38,107 nucleotides of DNA from a virus. Both the position numbers and the translations under genes were made by a program. The DNA lies in IMG/VR virus record IMGVR_UViG_3300042922_000533, positions 1 through 38,107 of that record. One strand, 5' to 3'. Below, one piece after another: positions 30,676-36,694 of this stretch. Numbering within the stretch: the first letter of the stretch is position 1; the number at the start of each line of letters is the position of its first letter. The notes under the pieces are model-generated. The model did not search any database, had not been told where the DNA came from, and saw nothing but the letters and a program-made list of their open reading frames with translations.

Positions 30676-31711
30676 GACAAAAAAAGAAGCTCAAGCTGCA
30701 TTAGCTGAGCTGGTAAACGGAGTAGAAAAAGGGAATTATGTTGAACCCACCAAAAAGAAATTCAAAGAATTTGCTTTAGACTACCTAGAAAACACTTATA
30801 TCAATAGAGTCAAGCGTTCCTCCTATGAATCGAGTTATAATGTGGCCGTAACCCACGTTATCCCGTTTTTTGGTGATATTGACATCAATAACATTGACCA
30901 GTTCTTGGTACATGAGTTATACAGCTTAAAACTAAAAGAAGGATATGCACCTTCCTATATCCAACGTATGCATGAAATGGTCAGACTATTATTGCGTGTT
31001 GCATTTAAGTGGGAGATTCTTCATAAGGACATTTCTAGTATGTTAGAACCTCCACGAGTGCCGAAAAAAGAAATGAAAGTATGGACCATTAAACAAGTCA
31101 ACGACTTTTTGAAATGGACCAAACACTCCAGGTATCATCCAATATATTTCCTCGCTGCATGGACAGGTATGCGTAAAGGAGAAATATTAGGTCTTAGTTG
31201 GGATGACATTAACTTTGACGAGAAAACCATTTCCATTAAGAAAACATTATATCGTGTCAAAGGTGAAGCTCTGCTTCATGAACCAAAAACTAAAAACTCC
31301 ATTCGAACGATCTATATGGATGATGATATTATAAGAGTGCTCAAAATGCAAAAAGTGAAACAAAATTTAGAACGATTAAGATATGGCGGCGTATATAAAG
31401 AACATAATATGGTTTTTGCTCAAGAAACTGGCGATTACGTCAACTCTCAAGGAGTTAACGGATTGTTCACTCGTTATATCAATCAGTCAGGATTGCCTCG
31501 TATACGATTTCATGATCTTCGTCATACACACGCAACCATTTTGTTATCGATGGGAGTCAATCCTAAAATTGTGGCCGAACGTTTAGGACATTCTAGTGTT
31601 CAAATTACATTGGATGTTTACTCACACGTTATGCCATCGATGAAAAAGGATTTAAGTGAGCAATTCAGCAAGGCAATGAAAAGTGGCCAATATGTGGTCA
31701 ATCAAGAATAA
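30569..31711 (+). CDS. int: Tyrosine integrase
   Basis: The product is 380 aa from ATG 30569 with AGGAG. The N-terminal arm-binding domain is GYIRKRGTKWAYTVDIGKDP, followed by a SAM-like core-binding domain (about 60-165). The catalytic domain carries Arg in AWTGMRKGEILGL, Lys in EPKTKNSIRTI, H-x2-R in RFHDLRHTHATIL, His in AERLGHSS and the nucleophile Tyr in TLDVYSHVM. It inserts and, with Xis, excises the phage genome. The attachment site is probably next to the 3' end. Confidence 0.97.
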   Translation: MKGYIRKRGTKWAYTVDIGKDPRTGKRKQKSQSGFKTKKEAQAALAELVNGVEKGNYVEPTKKKFKEFALDYLENTYINRVKRSSYESSYNVAVTHVIPFFGDIDINNIDQFLVHELYSLKLKEGYAPSYIQRMHEMVRLLLRVAFKWEILHKDISSMLEPPRVPKKEMKVWTIKQVNDFLKWTKHSRYHPIYFLAAWTGMRKGEILGLSWDDINFDEKTISIKKTLYRVKGEALLHEPKTKNSIRTIYMDDDIIRVLKMQKVKQNLERLRYGGVYKEHNMVFAQETGDYVNSQGVNGLFTRYINQSGLPRIRFHDLRHTHATILLSMGVNPKIVAERLGHSSVQITLDVYSHVMPSMKKDLSEQFSKAMKSGQYVVNQE

Positions 31712-31719
31712 AAACAGTG

Positions 31720-31908
31720 TCAAACCTTATATCTTAAGCATTCCAGAGAACCCTTTAACCAATGACGATAAATGATAATTCTATCCTCTTCCGTTTCTTT
31801 TAATAGCTTTTCACCACCCAGAGAAGCTATAAACTCGTTTATTTTCCCTTCATTATTGCAAGCGCGTGATATTTTTGTGGTCAATCGTCCTTTTGGATAA
31901 TTGACCAC
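31720..31908 (-). CDS. Possible small protein (62 aa)
   Basis: The frame GTG 31908 to 31720 encodes a plausible charged helical product (NEFIASLGGEKLLKETEEDR). However, there is no ribosome site, and its start lies inside the integrase terminator hairpin. It may begin further in or be non-coding attP-region DNA. Confidence 0.35.
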   Translation of the reverse strand: MVNYPKGRLTTKISRACNNEGKINEFIASLGGEKLLKETEEDRIIIYRHWLKGSLECLRYKV

Positions 31909-31917
31909 ATTTTTTTA
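31876..31917 (+). terminator. Terminator hairpin after integrase
   Basis: TGTGGTCAAT (31876-31885) and ATTGACCACA (31900-31909) pair perfectly, with an inner TCC/GGA stem, then seven T. The same TGTGGTCAATC occurs directly at the integrase 3' end (31693-31703), so these copies may also be integrase arm sites. Confidence 0.7.
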
Positions 31918-31952
31918 TTTGCACAAGAAAATAGGAGAGAAACCTCCCTCTT

Positions 31953-32576
31953 TCACCTAATGTCTTCTTTCGTATAAATCAGACAGTTTACTTTATTTTC
32001 TTTGCAATATTCATTTAACTTTTCTTTTCTTAATGGAGTGACAGTATAAAAAATCAGAGTAGGTACATGATTATATTTTCTTTCAATTAGGGGTGTTAAT
32101 TTAGAATATGTTTCAATCTTCTCTTTGTTCTTTGACATGGATTGGGTTTTATCGACTTCTAGAAAGTAAAACTTACCTTGGAGCGTAAATGTAGCATCTG
32201 GAATTAATACGTGTTGCGTTAGCCCTTGTATGAATTGTATCGGTTCCTCTATTCGCCAGTCTTTTGGACAATAATAGTGAAGGTACATATCGTTTCGTAA
32301 AAGATGATGATCTACTTGCAAACTCCATTTCGCCTCATTCTCCGCTCCGACCAATTCCTTTCCCTTTGCGCTTAGGTAGTAAACGTTTTTCCCTTCGTGG
32401 GTTTTGATTTGAAGGAATTCCTTCATTTCGTTTAGTATTTTGAGTGCGTTTCTGTCCGTTTTTAGGTCGTGTTTCTTTTGAAGTTGTTCCCTGGTTGCGA
32501 ACTTCATCACGTCCAAACTTAATAATATCTCCTCCTGTCTCCGGCGTTTCCTCTCTGTTTGGCTCAATCCTTTCAT
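31953..32576 (-). CDS. Replication-relaxation family protein
   Basis: The product is 207 aa from ATG 32576, behind AAAGG. A winged helix (ILLSLDVMKFATREQLQKKH, NALKILNEMKEFLQ) is followed by a nuclease-like alpha/beta part: HVLIPDATFTLQGKFYFLEV with D and E-x-D, typical of the Replic_Relax family. That family is found in plasmids and ICEs next to FtsK-like ATPases, as here. It overlaps the ATPase gene by 242 bases in another frame. The two are probably coupled and act on the circular DNA. Confidence 0.82.
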   Translation of the reverse strand: MKGLSQTERKRRRQEEILLSLDVMKFATREQLQKKHDLKTDRNALKILNEMKEFLQIKTHEGKNVYYLSAKGKELVGAENEAKWSLQVDHHLLRNDMYLHYYCPKDWRIEEPIQFIQGLTQHVLIPDATFTLQGKFYFLEVDKTQSMSKNKEKIETYSKLTPLIERKYNHVPTLIFYTVTPLRKEKLNEYCKENKVNCLIYTKEDIR

Positions 32577-33729
32577 ATCGTCTCAACCTTTCCCACATAT
32601 CTTTGTCATCCAAAAACGGAACTTGTAATTCTTTTAGTTCATGTGTTTTATAAAGCGCTCTACCTTTGATATCTGACCTTAGAGTTTCCGCTCCCCTCTC
32701 ATCGATGGCAACCTCTGAACCATACCCAGTAGGTAATCTAAAAGACATCTTGCCGTCAGCGTTTTGCTTAACAGACCGTGGCAAAGTGTCAGCTGTCGGA
32801 TATTGAGTACAGAAAATCTCTCGATAACCTAAACCGCCTCCTATACGAGTAATTTCACCTAGAACCCATTGACATTGTTCTAAGGCTTTCTTCATTGGTA
32901 CTGGCATCCATCTTTCGGGAGCTAATTGCGCTGCTTCGTCTACAATAATAAAACGCCTCTTCTTAATTGAAGTATTAGAAACATTCGTCCAGTAATTACT
33001 ACGAAATAATTTAAAGTCCTTATCTAACTCTTCGTGGATTTTCATAAGCATTTCTAGGGCTTCAAACGGGTCACTAGCCACTCCTTTTACCTGAAGTAAC
33101 TTCTCATATCTCCCAAATTCTAGACCGCCTTTTAAATCAATAATAAACAATTCAACATCATCAGGATGGTTTTCGATTAGGTAAGTTGTTAGGACCTTCA
33201 AAAATACTGTTTTACCGAATCGAGTCATACCGGCCACAGTCATGTGGGGAATGTGCTCAAAGTTATGCCATATTGTTTCTTCCAGTCCACGACCTAGAGG
33301 TATTAGCCACCCCTCCACACTAGGGACATTTGCATATGGATATAAGCTTGGAATATCTTGATTAAATACACTTATAGTTAAATACTTTGGTGTTAGTTCT
33401 AATTTTGGATTTTCACGTTTGAATTCCACTATTACCGGACGATTTAAACCATCTGAAAAGAATCCTACCTGTTTTTCCATATCGGCTATTTTTGTTGCTG
33501 GTAGACCTAGAGGAATTGTATAAAGGTACCTAGTACCAATCTCGTTATCACCGTCGATGATGGCTAGTTTCTTTTTAAATTTTGGAATCTGAAGCTGACC
33601 TTGTTTATTTGGTATTCCATATTTCGTGTTTTCAAAAATAGTTTGTATCTTTTTTTTATCGTTTGGTTTACTTTTCGGAGTTAATGCTGCTACAGCAATT
33701 AAGGTAGGAACCAATGCCCATTCCAACAT
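32335..33729 (-). CDS. FtsK/SpoIIIE-type DNA translocase
   Basis: The product is 464 aa. One N-terminal hydrophobic helix (MLEWALVPTLIAVAALTP) is followed by a linker and the RecA-like motor: Walker A TVAGMTRFGKTVFLK (about 170), Walker B VELFIIDLKGG, and RRFIIVDEAAQLAP. It resembles the coupling ATPases of ICEBs1 (YdcQ/ConQ) and plasmid FtsK-like proteins. The last 80 residues are basic and of low complexity, where the next gene overlaps. Likely role: moving or segregating phage DNA at the membrane. Conjugation is not implied, as no relaxase or type IV secretion gene is seen. Confidence 0.87.
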   Translation of the reverse strand: MLEWALVPTLIAVAALTPKSKPNDKKKIQTIFENTKYGIPNKQGQLQIPKFKKKLAIIDGDNEIGTRYLYTIPLGLPATKIADMEKQVGFFSDGLNRPVIVEFKRENPKLELTPKYLTISVFNQDIPSLYPYANVPSVEGWLIPLGRGLEETIWHNFEHIPHMTVAGMTRFGKTVFLKVLTTYLIENHPDDVELFIIDLKGGLEFGRYEKLLQVKGVASDPFEALEMLMKIHEELDKDFKLFRSNYWTNVSNTSIKKRRFIIVDEAAQLAPERWMPVPMKKALEQCQWVLGEITRIGGGLGYREIFCTQYPTADTLPRSVKQNADGKMSFRLPTGYGSEVAIDERGAETLRSDIKGRALYKTHELKELQVPFLDDKDMWERLRRYERIEPNREETPETGGDIIKFGRDEVRNQGTTSKETRPKNGQKRTQNTKRNEGIPSNQNPRREKRLLPKRKGKGIGRSGE

Positions 33730-33877
33730 TTTGAATCACCGCCCTACTAAAAATTGGGAAGGCAGCCGAATATGAGGAACGAGTATTGGGAAGGGACCCA
33801 ATAGTTTCAATTCATCCGAACCACCTAAAGCAAGCTATGAACTATAAAAATACTAATATCGGAACGTACCACGGAAA
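33730..33877. other. Non-coding gap with direct repeat and hairpin
   Basis: No supported gene. ATTGGGAAGG occurs at 33753-33762 and 33785-33794, and the second copy starts a hairpin, ATTGGG-AAGGGA-CCCAAT (33785-33802). It sits between membrane-protein and FtsK-like genes, so it could be an origin-type or DNA-loading site, or a weak attenuator. The forward 106-aa frame over it (33786-34106) is mostly a shadow of the next gene. Confidence 0.4.
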
Positions 33878-34111
33878 TTACACCAGCAGAACCACTTTAA
33901 GACATAACATTACGAACCCGAAACCAATCCCACCATACATAACCCACCGTACTGACGATTCGTTGATTGTCACGCCCAACTTTTCTAATGCAATAAGAAC
34001 TAATAAGGTAACACCCATTCCAAGAAAAAAAGTTAACCCAGCATCCACACCCATTAATACACCAGGACTTGGAGCCACAAACAACTTAAAAGGAATTACT
34101 TCATAACCCAT
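33878..34111 (-). CDS. Small two-helix membrane protein (77 aa)
   Basis: ATG 34111 has AAAAGGAG upstream. Two hydrophobic spans are visible (LTFFLGMGVTLLVLIALEKL and WVMYGGIGFGFVMLCLKVVL). Genes like this precede FtsK-like ATPases in ICEs and plasmids, where they may anchor the motor. Function inferred from context only. Confidence 0.75.
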   Translation of the reverse strand: MGYEVIPFKLFVAPSPGVLMGVDAGLTFFLGMGVTLLVLIALEKLGVTINESSVRWVMYGGIGFGFVMLCLKVVLLV

Positions 34112-34215
34112 ATCTTCGACTCCTTTTCTATTTTTTCATAAAGAGCATAACCTTGTGCTCGACCTAACAAATACCCAGCTAAACATGCACCACCAACACC
34201 AATCAAAATAAACAC
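34096..34215 (-). CDS. Very small membrane protein (39 aa)
   Basis: GTG 34215 follows a GGGGG site, and the 3' end overlaps the next start by 16 bases. The product is one helix (MFILIGVGGACLAGYLLGRA) and a charged tail. Part of the FtsK-type operon. Confidence 0.6.
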   Translation of the reverse strand: MFILIGVGGACLAGYLLGRAQGYALYEKIEKESKIWVMK

Positions 34216-34216
34216 A

Positions 34217-34318
34217 TTAATTTCCCCCTCTCATAGCCCAACAGTAATCACAGATATCTTTATCATTAGTAAAAAGATAATCACTCCGCTCCTGGTTACA
34301 ATCTTCACAGGTTCTCAT
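34217..34318 (-). CDS. Small zinc-ribbon protein (33 aa)
   Basis: ATG 34318 overlaps the previous stop (ATGA). The product MRTCEDCNQERSDYLFTNDK continues to CDYC, giving two C-x2-C pairs, a minimal zinc ribbon. Function unknown. Confidence 0.65.
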   Translation of the reverse strand: MRTCEDCNQERSDYLFTNDKDICDYCWAMRGGN

Positions 34319-34539
34319 TTGTCATGGACTCCTTCCCAACCAACGATGATATCTCCACCAGTACCTCTAAATTTGCAAATATAAGACGGGTCGTCTGAGT
34401 TAAACCAATAAGTCGAACAAGAATATAGATTGTAAGAATCATATTGTTGTTGGAATGAATTCAAAAACGCATCCCATCCATCAAGCTTTACTTTTTGTTT
34501 GGCAACTTCGTGTGATATGATTTGGTCAAAGAAAGCCAA
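34315..34539 (-). CDS. Hypothetical protein (74 aa)
   Basis: I chose TTG 34539, six bases after GGGAGGG; the frame's first TTG (34554) precedes that site. The product has a helix, then an aromatic/Cys-rich part (YNLYSCSTYWFNSDDPSYIC) and a strand-rich end. No family recognised. Confidence 0.65.
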   Translation of the reverse strand: MAFFDQIISHEVAKQKVKLDGWDAFLNSFQQQYDSYNLYSCSTYWFNSDDPSYICKFRGTGGDIIVGWEGVHDK

Positions 34540-34541
34540 AA

Positions 34542-34838
34542 TTATCCCTCCCAATAATGATGAATGATTTTCTTTTCGATATTACTGTAATAATCAACAC
34601 GAGTAGCATCGAATTTGTACATATGGTCCAATATAGAGTCGTGCTGCTCTTTTGTTTTAGCTTGATTCGTTAACTTTCTTAGGTCAGCTACATCATATAG
34701 AAAACCCACTTTTGCTAATTCCTTATAAGGATCTCTCTCATTCTTAACATCCTTATACCCATGAAACATTGACCAAACTATATCGTTTATCAATTCGTAT
34801 CCCCCTTTCGTTGTTCTATGATATATTCTTATGCCCAT
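34542..34838 (-). CDS. Hypothetical protein, first gene of the FtsK-type operon (98 aa)
   Basis: ATG 34838 has only AGAAG upstream. The product is helical and charged, rich in Tyr and His (MGIRIYHRTTKGGYELINDI; VDYYSNIEKKIIHHYWEG). It lies some 20 bases after a repressor-type promoter. No family recognised. Confidence 0.7.
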   Translation of the reverse strand: MGIRIYHRTTKGGYELINDIVWSMFHGYKDVKNERDPYKELAKVGFLYDVADLRKLTNQAKTKEQHDSILDHMYKFDATRVDYYSNIEKKIIHHYWEG

Positions 34839-34859
34839 TTTTGTAACTTCTTGTCTGTC

Positions 34860-34889
34860 CTAATAAAAAAAGTTTCCCTATAGGTCAAT
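34860..34889 (-). promoter_or_regulatory. Repressor-controlled promoter of the FtsK-type operon
   Basis: On the minus strand TTGACC (34888-34883), a 17-base spacer and TATTAG (34865-34860) form a promoter. The operator GTTTCCCTATAGGTCAAT (34872-34889) covers it exactly as at the early promoter 5 kb away. This predicts that CI also silences this operon in the lysogen. Confidence 0.7.
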
Positions 34890-34929
34890 AAGTTTCCGAA
34901 ATAAAAAACAACAAAGGTAGATGATCTAT

Positions 34930-35151
34930 ATGAACGTACTCATACAAATTAGCTATATTTCAAATGAAAATGAAGTTCTGCAAAGAGGAAGTTTTCCATT
35001 ACGAGGGAAGAAAAAGGAAGTCGCCGCCTTTCAATGGTGGAGGCAGATTCGGAGAGAGATGCCGTACTGGCCAAAATTGGTGAAAGTACTTGTGGATGGC
35101 GAGGATATAACGGAATTAGTGAAGGAATTAGAAAAAACCCCTCTCGAATGA
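34930..35151 (+). CDS. Conserved-type small protein (73 aa), forward strand
   Basis: I chose ATG 34930, since ATG 34921 lies too near its AAAGG. The product (MNVLIQISYISNENEVLQRG, FQWWRQIRREMPYWPKLVKV, DGEDITELVKELEK) has strand-loop-helix form and resembles small proteins common in Bacillus phages. It is divergent from the FtsK-type operon, so one operator region could affect both. Function unknown. Confidence 0.72.
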   Translation: MNVLIQISYISNENEVLQRGSFPLRGKKKEVAAFQWWRQIRREMPYWPKLVKVLVDGEDITELVKELEKTPLE

Positions 35152-35168
35152 GAAGGGTTTCCTTTTAT
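35129..35168. terminator. Bidirectional terminator between forward gene and endolysin
   Basis: AAACCCCTCTC-GAAT-GAGAAGGGTTT (35135-35160) is a 10-pair stem with one mismatch. T tracts follow on both strands (CCTTTTAT forward; TTTTTTCTAA reverse). It separates the convergent gene ends. Confidence 0.8.
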
Positions 35169-36028
35169 GGTTTTAACGCTCCATCAGCACCTACAGAAAG
35201 CGTTACGTTAATTCGGGTATTAGCTACCATTGAACCATCGGATTGCAAGTAGTATAGCTTCCCTTTATCCTCAATGACACCTGTAGCCATGGCGCCGCTT
35301 GAAAGTAAGAAATACCACTTGCCAGACCATTTAATCCAGCCTGTTTGCATAATGCCGTGCTTATCTAGGAAGTAGTGTTTGCCCGCATCTTTTATCCAAC
35401 TTGTTTGTTTGGTGCCGTCTTTGTAAAAGTACCATTTGCCAGATTCTTGAACCCAACCGTCTTTATTTGGTTTCCTTTTTAATTTTAAAAAAGTAGCTAC
35501 GGCATCCGTTAGAGCTTGCGCTACGGTATTTCTGTAATCATCAGAGATTAATAGTTTAAAATCCTCTGGATTGGTCATGAATCCTAGTTCCGTTAAACAA
35601 ACAGGGATTCCAGTTTTTGTATCACGCAGTATTTGGAAGTCTGCTGTTTTAACCCCTCTGTCACTTGCTTCGGTTGCAGAAATCAATGCTTTTTGAACTA
35701 CTGTAGCGAAATCTCTATCAGCCTTAGGTGCTTTTGGATGGACGAAAGTTTCAATTCCTCTCGCACTGGTAGCTTTAGCCGCATTTGCGTGAATACTAAT
35801 TACTGCATCCACATTATTGTCATTCCCTTTTTTTGCTCTACTAGCTAAACTTTGGTCAATACCATCGTTTAAATCATGACTCATGATAACTTGTACATTT
35901 TCGTATTGTTTGAGTAAGACTTCCATTTTTAGTGCTACCGCTTTGTTAAAGGTAAATTCCTTTAATCCTGCAACACCTTTCCCTGGAGTTGATTCATCAT
36001 GGCCAGGATCTAACATGATTTTTACCAT
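35165..36028 (-). CDS. Endolysin: N-acetylmuramoyl-L-alanine amidase with choline-binding-type repeats
   Basis: The product is 287 aa. The Amidase_3 domain (1-180) has the zinc set: His in IMLDPGHDES, Glu in GLKEFTFNK, His in AVISIHANAA and the catalytic Glu in CLTELGFMTN. After a short linker, four repeats of about 20 residues (GWVQESGKWYFYKDG, SWIKDAGKHYFLDKHG, GWIKWSGKWYFLLSSG, GVIEDKGKLYYLQSDG) form a choline-binding-type wall anchor. It has no signal peptide, so release depends on the holin whose stop overlaps this start. Cuts the stem peptide from muramic acid at lysis. Confidence 0.93.
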   Translation of the reverse strand: MVKIMLDPGHDESTPGKGVAGLKEFTFNKAVALKMEVLLKQYENVQVIMSHDLNDGIDQSLASRAKKGNDNNVDAVISIHANAAKATSARGIETFVHPKAPKADRDFATVVQKALISATEASDRGVKTADFQILRDTKTGIPVCLTELGFMTNPEDFKLLISDDYRNTVAQALTDAVATFLKLKRKPNKDGWVQESGKWYFYKDGTKQTSWIKDAGKHYFLDKHGIMQTGWIKWSGKWYFLLSSGAMATGVIEDKGKLYYLQSDGSMVANTRINVTLSVGADGALKP

Positions 36029-36429
36029 TACTTACCCTCTCCTTTAGAAAAGACCTTTTGAACAAAATCTGCAAACTTATCAACGCTCTTATCATCTTCA
36101 GACAATTTCAAGTGACTGAGTATAGAATTAATCTCGCTCCATAAATAACCGAGAAATAAGACATATAATGCACCAATACCAACAGGATAAGGTACTAGCA
36201 AGGATACTGGGATAAAAAACACCAACAAAATAAACAACACTAACTTTCTTGCGATTCCGTAAATTGCTTTGCTGCTCGAAAATTTAACTTTAGAATTAAA
36301 CTTTGCATTCAACCACCCTAATAAAAAGTCAATGATATTCGCTATTAAAATCAACGTTAGTACGTAAATCACTTTACTGTCATCGTTCGCCAACCATGCT
36401 TGTAACCAAGAAAACATATCCAATTGCAT
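36028..36429 (-). CDS. Holin (phage_holin_4/TcdE family)
   Basis: The product is 133 aa from ATG 36429, behind AAGGAGGC. Hydrophobic spans are VIYVLTLILIANIIDFLLGW, LVLFILLVFFIPVSLLV and GIGALYVLFLGYLW, with the family's N-terminal D-F-L-x-G-W. The C-terminal tail is charged. It opens the membrane for the amidase gene directly downstream. Confidence 0.9.
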   Translation of the reverse strand: MQLDMFSWLQAWLANDDSKVIYVLTLILIANIIDFLLGWLNAKFNSKVKFSSSKAIYGIARKLVLFILLVFFIPVSLLVPYPVGIGALYVLFLGYLWSEINSILSHLKLSEDDKSVDKFADFVQKVFSKGEGK

Positions 36430-36455
36430 CTCATTGCCTCCTTAAATTTTAAACA

Positions 36456-36484
36456 TAAAAAAGAGGACTGATTCAGCCCTCTTC
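36456..36484 (-). terminator. Intrinsic terminator between virion and lysis genes
   Basis: On the minus strand AAGAGG-GCTGAATCAGT-CCTCTT (36483-36461) has an inner CTGA/TCAG stem and is followed by TTTTTTATG. Readthrough or its own promoter must serve holin and endolysin. Confidence 0.85.
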
Positions 36485-36694
36485 CGATTTACCTTTATTT
36501 TTATTTTTTGGACTATTGTCACTGTACAACCACCACGCCACAGCAAAAGGTGTACACATTAACACTCCAAATATTAGCATGACTTGCCAGGTGAAAAACC
36601 CTTCCGGCACAATCGCAATAAGAAACACGGGCACCAAAAACAAATACATTAGATACCATGGTTCGTGTTCCTTTTTATCTTTTCTTTTCGCCAA
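36473..36694 (-). CDS. Small two-helix membrane protein (73 aa)
   Basis: The frame opens with TTG 36694 and overlaps the giant gene's end by 20 bases; the ribosome site is poor. Two hydrophobic spans (WYLMYLFLVPVFLIAIV and VMLIFGVLMCTPFAVAWWLY) lie between basic ends. Being next to the holin, it may be a second holin or antiholin. This is inference from topology and place. Confidence 0.7.
   Translation of the reverse strand: MAKRKDKKEHEPWYLMYLFLVPVFLIAIVPEGFFTWQVMLIFGVLMCTPFAVAWWLYSDNSPKNKNKGKSEEG

Noticed and set aside
31953-33729. Conjugative element inserted in the phage
   Set aside because: No relaxase, VirB4-like ATPase or other type IV secretion gene is present, so the FtsK-type ATPase alone does not support conjugation.
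33786-34106. Forward 106-aa frame
   Set aside because: The opposite strand has a good ribosome site and a coherent two-helix membrane protein; the forward product is Asn/Thr/Pro-rich without family features.
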